Translations under genes and position numbers: made by a program
Part shown: positions 48,010 to 60,700 of the stretch, piece after piece
How positions within the stretch are numbered: position 1 is the stretch's first letter
Layout of the letters: each line of letters opens with the position of its first letter
Source of the DNA: Cornus controversa
Taxonomy: Eukaryota; Streptophyta; Magnoliopsida; Cornales; Cornaceae
Assembly: GCA_026545225.1 (NCBI GenBank)
Contig: CM048851.1
Location: 33,231,956-33,295,955, forward strand
Direction of reading: 5' to 3'
Length of the DNA stretch: 64,000 nt
The notes under the pieces: generated by a model
Seen by the model: only the letters and a program-made list of their open reading frames with translations
The model's database searches: none
What the model was told of the DNA's origin: nothing

Positions 48010-48089
48010 ACTTTATGTGATTCTCCTCTATTTTTGGCCTTAGCAAAATGTCCTTTTTATAAGTCAATTGTGAGGACAGTGATGTCATA

Positions 48090-48906
48090 CTAGAAAGCAC
48101 GGACACTTCGTATAGGAGTGCTGTGTCCGTGTCGGATACTAGAATACTTCTCGGACACTCCTTGGACACGTGTCAGACACTCCTTAGAAGTGTCCTGAAA
48201 TTTTTTTTTTTAAGACACGGCGGGGACACGGCAAGGACAAGTGAGGGACACGGCGGGGTATATTTTGTAATTTTTAAAAGTGCAAAAAAACCCCTGAACT
48301 TTTCCGAAGTTACAAAAAGACCCCTTTGAACTATTTTTTTGAGCATTTCAGCCCCTCAACTTCTAAAAGTTGACATCTTGACCCCTTGAAATAACTATAA
48401 TGACATTTATACCATTTAATATGACTATTATACCCTTTTCTATATAAATATAGTATTGTCTAAAATAAAAAGTTTTAAAAATAAAAAATAGTTAGATAAA
48501 ATTCCTAAATAATAAATTTAGAAACAAAAAAATAAAAAAGCCAATAGAACTTTATTTAACATAAAATAATGTTGGTTTATTTGGTATTTTGTATTTAAAT
48601 TTATTTGTTTGTTATTAAAAAAATGAGTAATATGCAATATTTTAGTAGTGGGTTTGAATATAATGAACATCCTTTTTGAAAATACATTAATTGCTTGATA
48701 ATAAATTGAAGTATTTGTGTGATTTATTATTTTTTTATTGTTAGATTTATGATGTAGTGGATATTGGTTAACTTGTTGAATATATATTAATATATTATTT
48801 CATAGCCATATCCTCGCCCTGTCGTGTCCTTTTTTTTAAAATTTGTCGTGTCGCCGTGTCCGTGTCGTGTCGTACCCGTGTTCCGTGTCTGTGTCCATGC
48901 TTCTTA
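48090..48906. mobile_element. 0.8 kb TIR element, copy 2
   Basis: Starts TAGAAAGCACGGACACTTCG and ends TGTCTGTGTCCATGCTTCTTA, with the same body and orientation as copies 1 and 3. No convincing target duplication. Confidence 0.75.
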
Positions 48907-49065
48907 GTACATGAGTTTAGTGTAATGATAAAAGGAGAAATATATACAAAGTAATAAGAGACAATTATAGGGTCTAGAATTATTATGTTTAATAAGGGTA
49001 ATTATTTAATGAGATTAATAATATTAATATCGTCAGGTAACTTGGGGACCGGATGAATGAGAATC

Positions 49066-49857
49066 TAGAAAGCACGGACACTTCGTATAGGGGTGCCGTG
49101 CTCGTGTCGGACACTCGGACTCTCCTCGAACACGTGTTGGACGCTCCTTAGAAGTGTCCTGGAATTTTTTTTTTAGGATACGGCGGGGACACGGCAAGGA
49201 CACGCGGGGGACACGGCGGAGTATATTTTGTAATTTTTAAAAGTGAAAAAAAACCCCTGAACTTTTCCAAAGTTACAAAAAGACCTTTTTGAACTATTTT
49301 TTTGAGCATTTCAGCCCATCATCTTTTAAAAGTTGACATTTTGACCCCTTGAAATAACTATAATGACATATATACCATTTAATATGACTATTATGCCCTT
49401 TTCTATATAAATATAGTATTTTCTAAAATAAAAAATTTTAAAAATAAAAAATAGTTAGATAAAATTCCTAAATAATAAATTTAGAAACAAAAAAATAAAA
49501 AAGCCAATAGAACTTTATTTAACATAAAGTAATGTTGGTTTATTTGGTATTTTGTATTTAAATTTATTTGTTTGTTATTAGAAAAATGAGTAATATGCAA
49601 TATTCTAGTAGTGGGTTTTAATATAATGAACATCCTTTTTGAAAATACATTAATTGCTTGATAATAAAATGAAGTATTTGTGTGATTTATTATTTTTTTA
49701 TTGTTAGATTTATGGTATCGTAAATATTGGTTAACTGTTGAATATATATTAATATATTATTTCATAGCCGTATCCCCGCCGTGTCGTGTCCTATTTTTTT
49801 GAAATTTGCAGTGTCACCATGTCCGTGTCGTGTCGTACCCGTGTCCAAGCTTCTTAG
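49066..49857. mobile_element. 0.8 kb TIR element, copy 3
   Basis: Starts TAGAAAGCACGGACACTTCG and ends GTGTCCAAGCTTCTTAG; only about 160 bp downstream of copy 2 and in the same orientation. Very similar to copy 2 by eye, slightly shortened at the right end. Confidence 0.75.
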
Positions 49858-50899
49858 ATGATAATAAATGGTTTTCATCTCTTTACAAGTTAGGTAAACG
49901 TTTAGATGAACCAATGCAAAAATTCTTTAAGTCCTACTCCAACAAACCAAGTACTTCTGAACTCAAAAAATTCTCAAGTCCTACTCCCAGTTCAAGTCTT
50001 CAATCTTTTATTTGAGATGTATTAATGATGTGATGAGTGTCACATAGCTTGCACGTCCACCTTCTAACTTTTATTTAAGTGGGTCATTAATGATGATGTG
50101 GCAAATGTCACATGAGATAATACATATGCCATACCTACATAAGAAAATGGCCGGTTAGCATAATTGAATATTTGATCTAATTCAGAATTCTTGTGAAGAT
50201 CGATTGTTGTAGGGTTTCAAAAGGCCATTTTTAACCGATTAAAGTTAGAACAATTGTAATCATGTATTGAGGCTTTGACAATTTACTCCATATGTCTCAA
50301 TGGATTGATTTTAGTTTCTTTTGTACTCGACAATTGTCAAACTCATTCTGGAATAACTTTTGGGACAACCCGTGCTCAAATAATTACGTTGTACATGATC
50401 ATTTAAGGTTTAATATTCCAAGTTGCAATATTAATCATTTAGAAAAAAAGTTTACTACTGTTGCTCCTTAATATTCCATGCTACAATATTAATTATTTAG
50501 AGAAAGTTTAGTACTGTTGCTCCTTAATCTTGTGGCTACTGTTGCTCTTTCTTGTTCAATGAGAGTTGTTTAGAAGGAAATAGTTTAGAATATGTTATTC
50601 TTCTTATTCATCAGTATTTGTTTCTTTTTCTTGCTTTGAGTATAAAAAAGGATAAATCTAGTACCGAGACTCTAACTGTTATGAAGTTTGAAAAGAGTCA
50701 GATATATGAAAACTTTCTTTCATATGATTATTTTCGTTTTAAGTTCTTGACCACTAAGTCATAATAGAACAATATTATTGTCGTGCCAAGACCCACAAAG
50801 TATATTAAAGAAAATTCATAAAAGAAATAGATTAGATATAATCTATATTATTTTATTTTTAGTTATTTTATTCAATCTAATCTCTATTCTTATAGTTAT

Positions 50900-50940
<41 letters not shown>

Positions 50941-51480
50941 TAATGAATTAAAATGTCATAATTATTGGCACAATTGTTTTTTTTTTTTCATTAGGTACAA
51001 GGATATAATCAATAATGGCAAACGATTGTTGGAATATACTTGAATAAATATGAGACTTATTATATAAAAAATATTATAGATGAATTTTAAGTATTTTGTT
51101 GCTGTGAATATTGAGAAAATTTTGATTGCTTTCGTTGCATTATATGCCGAGATAATCACAGTCTTAGGTGTAATACACGTGTCAGAACCTATTACTACAC
51201 TTAGAACCATAATTATTTGAGTGCACGGAACAACGAGAGTTTTTTTTTTCTGTAAATATGAGATGTCAAAGTTAAATAAAAAATTAACAAAAAATAAATT
51301 GAAATGAAAATTTGAAAAATGTTGAAGTAAAAGTCTAATAAGAGAAGCCAAAAATAAAAGTTACACTAGCCCATTGGAAAAATCAGGGGCATTTGTGTCC
51401 TAAAACTAATATACATACATATATATACCTATATATATAATTTTCTACAGAAAAGTGGTTTCTACATATGGTCTCTTCTT
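49858..51480. other. Spacer upstream of COQ10, with a 58 bp tandem duplication
   Basis: A unit TAATATTCCA.G.T.CAATATTAAT...CTGTTGCTCCT occurs at 50411-50468 and 50469-50524. (TA)n(GT)n lies at 50900-50940. No gene recognised. Confidence 0.6.
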
Positions 51481-51749
51481 CCTGCCCAACCCGCGACGTT
51501 CGCTGGCTATTATCACGTTCCCAACTCTCTCTCTCTCTACAGCACATATATTGCGATCGCATTGTTTCTGTTCTGTTAGGTAGGTTTTTGATTTCCTCTT
51601 TCTATATGTATATAGATTAATTAACTAATATTATGGTATGTATTGAAATTAGGTTAATAAACTCAAGACACCTTTGGGGCTTATCTGTATGAAGAATCTA
51701 TTGATTTTCATTTGTTAAGAGTATTGATAAGAGAGTAGTTCGTTTTACA
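51481..51749 (+). promoter_or_regulatory. COQ10 promoter and 5' leader
   Basis: A CT-rich leader (51524-51539) precedes GTTAG/GTAGGT at about 51580, which could be a 5' UTR donor; the ATG used is at 51750. Start and splice are not fixed. Confidence 0.35.
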
Positions 51750-54700
51750 ATGCCGCCATTTATGTCGACTTCGAAGGCCCTTGGGCGGCTGGTTTCGCGT
51801 AGGAATTGTATCAAACAGTTGATGAGGTATTCCAAGAACAATGGGCATGTGGGAAATTATGTTCAGATTCGATGCTTGAGCAGCATTTCAGGTATCGAGC
51901 CGTCGCCGATCAATAAGCTCATCGGTGCTTATAAGGATAGTGATTTTACATTGGGAAGCATTTGTAATCGTAGTGTTGTTCAGAGGAGGGGTTTTCTTGG
52001 GGTTGGTGATGGGGAAGAGAGCAATGTTTTATCCAAAGTTTACGAGGAGAGGCGCGTTTTGGGGTAAGTTTGTTTGGTTGCTATGTTCATTTATGAAGTG
52101 TTTTGCACACAATTGGGACAATTTTTTATCTTTTTTTGACAAGTAAAAAAAAAAAGGTACCTGGCTTTTGAAAAGAAAGTTTATGAGCATCGAAGAGAAA
52201 GTACTTTGCTTTTGCAATGTAATTCATTCATGTTAAAGATATCTTTGAATGGTTTTTTTTTTCCTTGATACGTAAATCACACACATGCACTTATAATGTC
52301 CCATTGGGGACTCAAACCTTCAACCTTCTATTTGGAAGAAATAGGTGGTATCATCTTGCTAAGCCCTTGGTTGTGAATAGAGCAAAACTTAATGTTACTT
52401 TCATATTCTTATACACAATCACTCAACCAGGACTTTCTTGTATGAAACCCTCAATCATGGAATCAATTCGAGAATTATGTTCCATGATTTCATATCCTGG
52501 TATTCATCTCCTTTATAGTCCCCAATATCAATACAAGCTCACTTTTTTTTTTCTTTTGCATTGTTAATGTTCATGTGCTTCTATATGCATGTCAAACCCA
52601 TCTAAATTGACACTCCCTCATATTATCAAGGGAAAATTAACTTTCATTGAATTAAAAATAAAATATTTTTGATTTGGGATCTCTAAGAAAGGAGAAGTGA
52701 ATATGACTCGTGTATCAGTGATCCCAAATTATAAATACTCCCTCTGTCCCATTATTCTTGGGCCATTTCGGGATCCAACTTATGATGGTAGTGGAGTTTT
52801 AATGTATTTTATTGTAGTGGTAACGAATGGATTTACACATTTGCCCTTGTTGAAGTGAAAGATAGTATTACACATAGTGGGACCACATCAGTTACAACTT
52901 AAAGTGGAAAGGTTAGTTTGGGAATGTTATAAAATATAGTACATCCATTTTTGGAATGAGACATGTATTTTGGGACATCCCAAAATGGAAAGATGGACAA
53001 GAATTTTGGGATGGAGGGAGTACTTTATTTTCAACTTACTGAATATCAATTCTCCCTGTTATCAATTCCTGCTTCAATAGTGGGCATTTTGCTTCATCTT
53101 CCTAGCTTGATTTCCCATTTCTAGTTTTTGTTTTAGGTCTAATCTACTCTGAAATATCTCTACTTTTTCATTCGTTCCTCTTCATGGGCTTTGTAGTTAT
53201 AGGTAATTTATGTGGTTGAAACTAGCTAATTCATTATTATCTTTATTTGAAGTATATGTTTTTAGCAGAAATCACATCTAGCAGTCAACGGTAGATTTTA
53301 GGTTCTTTGAATACTATGTCTTATTGTTGCATTTTAATGTTATATGTGTTCCTATAGAATTTTTATTACTTATATAAGTTGAAATAGTTTTTAGTTATCA
53401 GGTATTCTCCCGAGCAGTTGTTTGCCGTTGTTGCCGCTGTTGACTTGTATGAAGGATTTCTCCCCTGGTGTCAAAGATCAGAGATTGTTCGACGCCACCC
53501 TGATGGATCATTTGATGCTGAGCTGGAGATTGGTTTCAAATTTCTTGTTGAAAGTTATGTTTCCCATGTGGAATTAAACAAACCAAAATCAGTAAAGGTA
53601 ATAAATTTCCCTTCAATAAGAAGTCTTCCCAGTTTGCTTCCCTTTTGTTCACTAAATATTTATCAAGTAATATCTTGAGAATCTGAAGGATCTCTGAGCT
53701 AATTTGGGTTGTATAGTTGGAACTCTTTCCACTTCCTAGAATCCTAGGTGGAGATGCCTTTGGAATCATCTTTCGAGACAAAATTTATATGGGATCAGTT
53801 GTAGATAGGTGTCGGAGAAGGTTGGCATGTTGTTAAAGGAAATACCTTTTGGAAGGGGATTGGTTGCCGCTTATCAAGAACACTTTTTTCGTCTTTGAAC
53901 TATTTTATATTACTTTTCTCTATCTAGTGTCAACTTTGGAGACTAGTAAGTTACTAAGGGACTTCCTGTGGGGTGGGTTATAAGAAAAGTTTACCACCTG
54001 GTGGAATTTCAGCAAATGTGCAGGCTCTCTAAAGTAGGAGCTATGTGTTAAAGTTTTGGTTCTCTTTAATCAAGCTTTGCTGTGGATAGGGAGGTTTGCA
54101 AAGAAGGGCTTTGGACTAAAGATTTAGTAATGCAAGGGAAGATTGGGTTTTGAACAAGTTAAAAATTCACGTGGGTTGGGTTTACGGAAAGTGATTATAC
54201 AGAAACAGTTCCTGTCCACTGTTGATATATAGCCATCCTATTGCAGGGCCGTGTTTGAGATATTATAAGGTTTAGCAGTCAATCATTGTATCCAACTATT
54301 CTGAACACGGTTTTGTAGTGGTGATCCATGAATCTTATCTTGGATCAATTAATGTTATTAGTTTCTGGTCTTTAATAAGGCTATAGGGGTTTGACTTGTA
54401 ACATACTTTCAGATTCTAATTTGGTGCCATGGCAGTAAATGGAGAAGTTCAGCAATCTATATATAATTACCTATGTACATACTTCACTCAGTGAATTTTC
54501 TAAAAGTTTTAAATCTCTATGGTACCATGTGATGCATAAGGTATTTTACGACCTAATGCCAAAAAATAACCATTGTTCATGGGTTACCCCTTGAACAGTC
54601 ACAAGTTCGGTTTACCTCTTTAATTCTTCAACCTATGTGGCTACTTTTGTTGCTCTTAACTATTCGTACTCTATAAACCTCTATCATAACACCCATAACT

Positions 54701-57700
54701 CTTACTAGTTACTTTCCATATACTCGTTAATGTTCTTTCATGAATTTCTAGTATTTAACACCTTTAAAGTTGAGCTAATTGCAATTCATTCTCGGCTTCC
54801 TCTCCATAAAGCCTATGACCTATCTTCCACATACCTTAAATCCACAAACTTTTCATAACCCAACTAATCAATATATAGATATAGGGGTTCCGGAAATAGT
54901 AAAAGATAACTCTCACAATCTGATGAACAGGATCTTGGAGAAGCTAAGACAGATCAATGGAAGGGGAGGGACTAGCAATAAGACAGTATCTAGAGATAAT
55001 GACTTAGCAGTTTTTGCCTTTTTGTCCTCTTTTTTTCTTGACCGTTTGTACTTGGAGAATTGGAAAATTGCTTGGCTTCTTGATAGAACTTTGGGCTGAC
55101 AACTATGAGAATGCATGCCAGACTAGTCACACTGTCTAGAATAATGTCAAAGTTTTGGTCGGTATCCCCCTCCCGGTACCTCTCTCAGACAGCACCAGCA
55201 CTAGTTAATGGCCTTTTGTACTTTGGGAATGTTCATTGTTCATAGGCTTAGACATAAGGCATTGAGAACATCACAAATCGCATAGACAGTCCAAGGTGTT
55301 TTGTATAGCCCACTTGTTATTTAGCAACTCGAATAATCTTTTGATTTGCACTTAAGTTAAGCCACCAAGCAAGAAAACCCAAGTATCCAGAGAGGGGATT
55401 TTGAATAGCACCCAATGGCAGCATCATAATTGCAGGGATCATGGCACAGTGCATGTGTCACACTCACACCATGATCATAGTGTCATAACACGTGTCCATG
55501 CTGTGACCATGTGGAATACAACACAATGTCATGAAATGTGTAGTATTTATCAGGACCACAACACACTATAGAAAGGAGATACATCGTATTCCTAGTCTTG
55601 CAACACAATGTTATGAATCACACTTTTATTGCTGGGATCATGACAAATTGCAAATGGGTGGTATGCACTGAATTGTGGGATTAAAACGCAATATTGAATC
55701 ATTTATAATGCACGGTGATCAAAGTGCGCCCAAAGGAGGGTACACTGTAATTGTGGGATTAAAACAATAAACACAATGTTGAATCACATTGTAATCGTGG
55801 TGATTACAGCGTTTGTACATAGCTATCACGGCTATAATGCAACATCATGGTACACACTGTAATTTTAGCAATCACAATGCACCATGGGAAGGTCACATTG
55901 CTATATGAATTACGACACAAAATATCATGAATCACATTGTAGTCACAAAAAGAGCTCAAGGACCCTCCTGAGTATCGCCTCATATTCAGGCAAGTGTAGG
56001 ACACTTGTGTCACTGTTTAGTTGGTCAAGAAGCTTCCTTAAGTACATGGTGTGTCGTTCTGGTAGTCATGCCATTAGCCGTTGGCTTTGTTGTTTTAGAC
56101 TGATATGATTTTAATAGCTGTCATCGTGGTTTTCATTCGTTACTAGACCCCCATCATGAACCACGTTTGACTGGGTGGTGGTATTGACACTTTTGATGTC
56201 ATATAGAGGTCCATTTGTAATTCTCCTTGTGTTCCATGTGTCATAATGGATCAACAAAAATTTGCAACTTGTCATTACCTGGGAGATTTTCACGTCATCC
56301 ACATGTTGAATCCATGCCACCACTTCTGCACAAACATAGTTGGCATTATAATTAGCTCTTCACAACATTTTTCTACATTAATTTGTTATCGAAGCTTCTA
56401 TGAGAGTAATTTCATGGGTAGCACAAATGATGTAGATATTGCTACCCAAGAGTTGTTTTCGTGTACCAAGTTTCAAAGAATTTGTAATCAATGGTTATGA
56501 TACTCATTTAAAAATAATGTTTAAGGCAAAGGAATTTAATCAAGATATTGAAATACTGGACACAACCTTTTAAATTGTGACGCCAGACAGAATAGTGATT
56601 ATTCTGTTGGCTTAATAGCAACAGGAAATATACAAAAAGAATGCAAGAGAATCGCTCAAAAATTCAGAGAAAAGCCTCTGATATTCTATTCATTATTCAA
56701 AATCAAAGTTATTTCAGAATCAGCTCACAAGCTGGGCTATATAGCTGAAACTCGTCAACATTACCAAAAATAGCAGGATCCCAATAATCGTGCCAAAATA
56801 AAATACGAAATAAAAGAAGGAAGCTGGCAGAAATCTGACCCAAATCAAGTCCAGAATCTCTTTCTAATCGACAAAAGAAATATTACTAAAAAGGGAAAGA
56901 AATAACTAAAATTGGGGATTCGGAGGGCAAAACAGTGGATTTTGGCCTCGAAAAAATATGCACCCAGCGTAGCTTGGTGTTTACGACGTGCGTGCTGAAA
57001 CAAGCTTTCCGAATTGTGGTCATAAAGGTGATTCTGATACTCGTAGCCAAAGTTATGGCTAAAATACCGAAACGCACCCAAAACTGCCCCAATTAGGGAT
57101 AAGGTCATGGCTTCCTGCCATCTTTGCGCTGATCTGCCAACTCAAGGTATTTCAGTACCATTAACATGTCATCTGACAACTCAGCATCATCTGACTCGGA
57201 TGCTCCTGTATTAGTCACCCCGGGTTGGAAAGAACTCGTCCTCGAGTTTACAATAGCTTCATCGGCATTCATAAAACAAGGACTTAGGTGTTTCACATTA
57301 AAGACATTAGAAGTCCTCAAATGACTGGGGAGGCACAGTTTGTAGGCGTATCATTGATCTTTTGCAGGATCTTACAGGGACCAATCTTCCGCTCCTTAAG
57401 CTTGTTATATTCTCCAACAGAAAAACGATCACGAGTTAATACCGCCCAAACAAAATCACCAACATGAAAAAGTACTTGACGACGGTGGTTGTCAGCCTGA
57501 ACCTTGTACTTGGCATTACTCTCGTGAATGGCTAGCTTGACCTGCTCATGGATACCTCGAAGATGTTCTGCCATCTCATCTGCCTTGCAATTGAAACGAC
57601 CCACGTGCGGAATAGGGGCTAAGTCAAGCACCCCGAATGAATTCTGACCATAGACAATCTCAAATGGGCTCATTCCCGTTGTTCTGTTCTTCGACCTGTT

Positions 57701-60700
57701 ATAGGCAAATTCTGCTTGAGGTAATGCCAAATTCCACTGCTTTGGTTTAGTTCCTGCCAAACTCCTCAAAAGATTCCCCAAACTCCGGTTCACCACCTCT
57801 GTCTGACCATCTGTCTGAGGATGGTAGGCGCTGCTAAAATTCAACTTCGTCCCCAATTTCTCCCATAGACTCTTCCAGAATTGACTCATGAACTTGGTAT
57901 CACGATCTGAAGTAATGGAGTGGGGAACACCATGTAAACGCACAATTTCCTTGAAGTAAAGATGAGCGGCTCGGGCAGCATCCATTGTTTTCCTGCAAGC
58001 AACAAAATGGGCCATCTTGGAAAACCTGTCAACCACAACCAAAATAGAATCCACGGCCCGATGGGTATGGGGTAAACCCAACACAAAATTCATACTGACA
58101 TCAAGCCAAGGGGCTTCAGGTACCGGTAAAGGTTGTGTACAGGCCTGCATTAGTGAGAACTCCTTTGAACCACTGACACACATAACAACGCTCCACATAA
58201 TGAGCCACGTCACTGGTCAACTTGGGCCAATAATAGTTGGAAGAGATCAAAGCCAACGTCTTGTTTCGCCTAACATGACCCTCGTTATGAAGTTCACTAA
58301 TAATCTGTTGCCTTAGTGAACAATCTGGAATGCACAACTGTAATCCATGAAACAGATAACCATTATGCAAAATAAAATCATGTCGTTGACCATCAGTTAC
58401 CTCCTCAATTATCCTCTCGAATGAAGGATCTGCAGCATACATATCAGAGAATGCCTCAAATCCTGCAACTCTAGTGCTCATGGTGGTGAGGAGCAACGTA
58501 TGACGGCTCAGTGCATCTGCAACACGGTTCAGACTCCCTGCTTGGTGCCTCAGCGCAAATGTGAACTCTTGCAAGTACGCCACCCACTTGGCATGCCGTC
58601 TACTCAGCTTGTGTTGGCCATTGATTTATTTCAAGGCTTCATGATCAGTGAGGAGAATGAACTCCCTTTGTATTAGGTAGTGATGTCAATGCTTCAGGGA
58701 CTGAACGATGGCATAAAACTCCAGATCATAGGTGGAATAATTTTTCTTTGATCCTGATAGCTTCTCACTGAAAAAGGCTATTGGGCGCCCCTCCTGACTC
58801 AGAACACCACCAATGCCAACCCCAGATGCATCACAGTTTACTTAAACACCTTTTCAAAGTCAGGAAGTGCCAAAACTGGTGCCTCTGTCATCTTCTGCTT
58901 GACCAGATGAAAACTGGCCTTCACCTCCTAGGACCAATGGAAATCACGTCCCTTGAGGCACTCTGTAACAGGAGCAATCAGAGTGCTGAAGTTTCTGATG
59001 AACCGACGGTAGAAAGATGCCAATCCATGGAAACGTTGGACATCGGTCAAGGTTTTTGGTTTGGGCCACTCCAAGACCGCATCTATCTTCGACAGATCTG
59101 CATGAACACCATCAGTAGACACCACAAAACTCAGAAAAGTTACAGAAGTAGTGAAGAAATAACACTTCTTCTGATTGACGAACAGGTGCTTTGTCCTTAA
59201 CATTTCAAAAACGGCACGGAGGTGATCAAAGTGTGACGTCCATGTCGGGCTATAGATGAGGATGTCATCGAAGTAAACTACGGCGAATTTTCCCATGAAA
59301 GGTCGTAGAACCTGATGCATAAACCTCATAAATGTGCTGGGCGCATTGGACAGCCCAAAAGGCATGACTATCCACTCATACAACCCATGTTACGTCTTAA
59401 ACCCTGTCTTCCACTCATCCCCAAGCCTTATTCTGATCTAGTGGTATCCGCTTTTAAGGTCAATTTTTGAGAAAACCTTAGAACCGGACAGCTGGTCTAA
59501 CATATCATCCAGACGGGGAATTGGAATCCTGTACTTCACTGTAATCCTGTTGATTGCTCGGCTATTAACACACATACGCCAAGAGCCATCTTTCTTCGGC
59601 ACTAGCAGAGGAACTGCACATGGGCTCATACTCTCACGGATGTAGCCCCTCTCCAGCGACTCTACCACCTGTCGTTGCAACTCTTCAGATTCCTTGGGAT
59701 TGAGGCGATACGCCGGTCAATTAGGTAAACTGGACCCCAGAACAAGGTCAATCTGATGTTGAATATCCCTCATAGGCGGCAGCCCAGGAGGAAGATCCTC
59801 TGGCAACAGGTCGGAAAACTCTGCTAGCAGCTACTGCACCTCTGCTGGTAAATCTAGATTCACGTTCACACTTGTTGCACTATTCCCACAAGGCAGTAGA
59901 GCATAGACTATGTCCCCATGCTCAATCTCAGTTAAAAACCTGGACATAGAAAGTAGGTTAGTAGTTTTGGCTACCGGGGTAGGAGTGGTTCCTTCCCGAC
60001 GAGGAGCCAACACAATCTTCTTCCCCTTGATGCTAAGGGAATATGTGTTCTTTCGCCCATCATGAATAACACTGCGATCATATTGCCAAGGCCTACCTAA
60101 CAGTACATGACAAGCATCCATAAACACAACATCACACCAAGCATTATCAAAATATTTTTTGCCGATCGAAAAAGACACTAGACATTGCCTATTCACTGTT
60201 ACCTCGTTGCCTTTATTTAGCCATAACAATTTGTACGGGTTGGGATGACGATCTGTCTTCAACTGCAATTTCTGAACAGCCTCTTCAGATACTACATTCT
60301 CACAACTGCCACTGTCAATGATCATCTTGCAGACTTTATCTGCAACTGTGCAGGTCGTGTGGAAAATATTGGTTCTCAACCAATCGTCTCCTGAATCGCC
60401 CTTGGGAGCCAGTAGACTCTTACGAATGACCAGAGTCTCATGGCCATTTCCATACAGCACATCTCCATCTTCATCATCGTCAAACACAAGCTCTCCAATC
60501 TCCTCAGTTTCGTCTACCACGTCTTCCTCAATTAGGAGATTTTTGCCCTTCTGACTAGCAGGCTTCCTACACTTGGTCGCTCTATGTCCCTGTTCACCAC
60601 ATCTGAAACATCTAATGTTTGAGTTAAAATTACCCTGCGATGGCTGCTGGACAGGACAGGATTCTTGAGGGCGAATGTAATACCCCGCTCCAACATATGG

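Noticed and set aside
49806-50015. 69-residue open frame ending SSLQSFI
   Set aside because: It starts inside a TIR element, has no recognisable domain and no sign of splicing or promoter.
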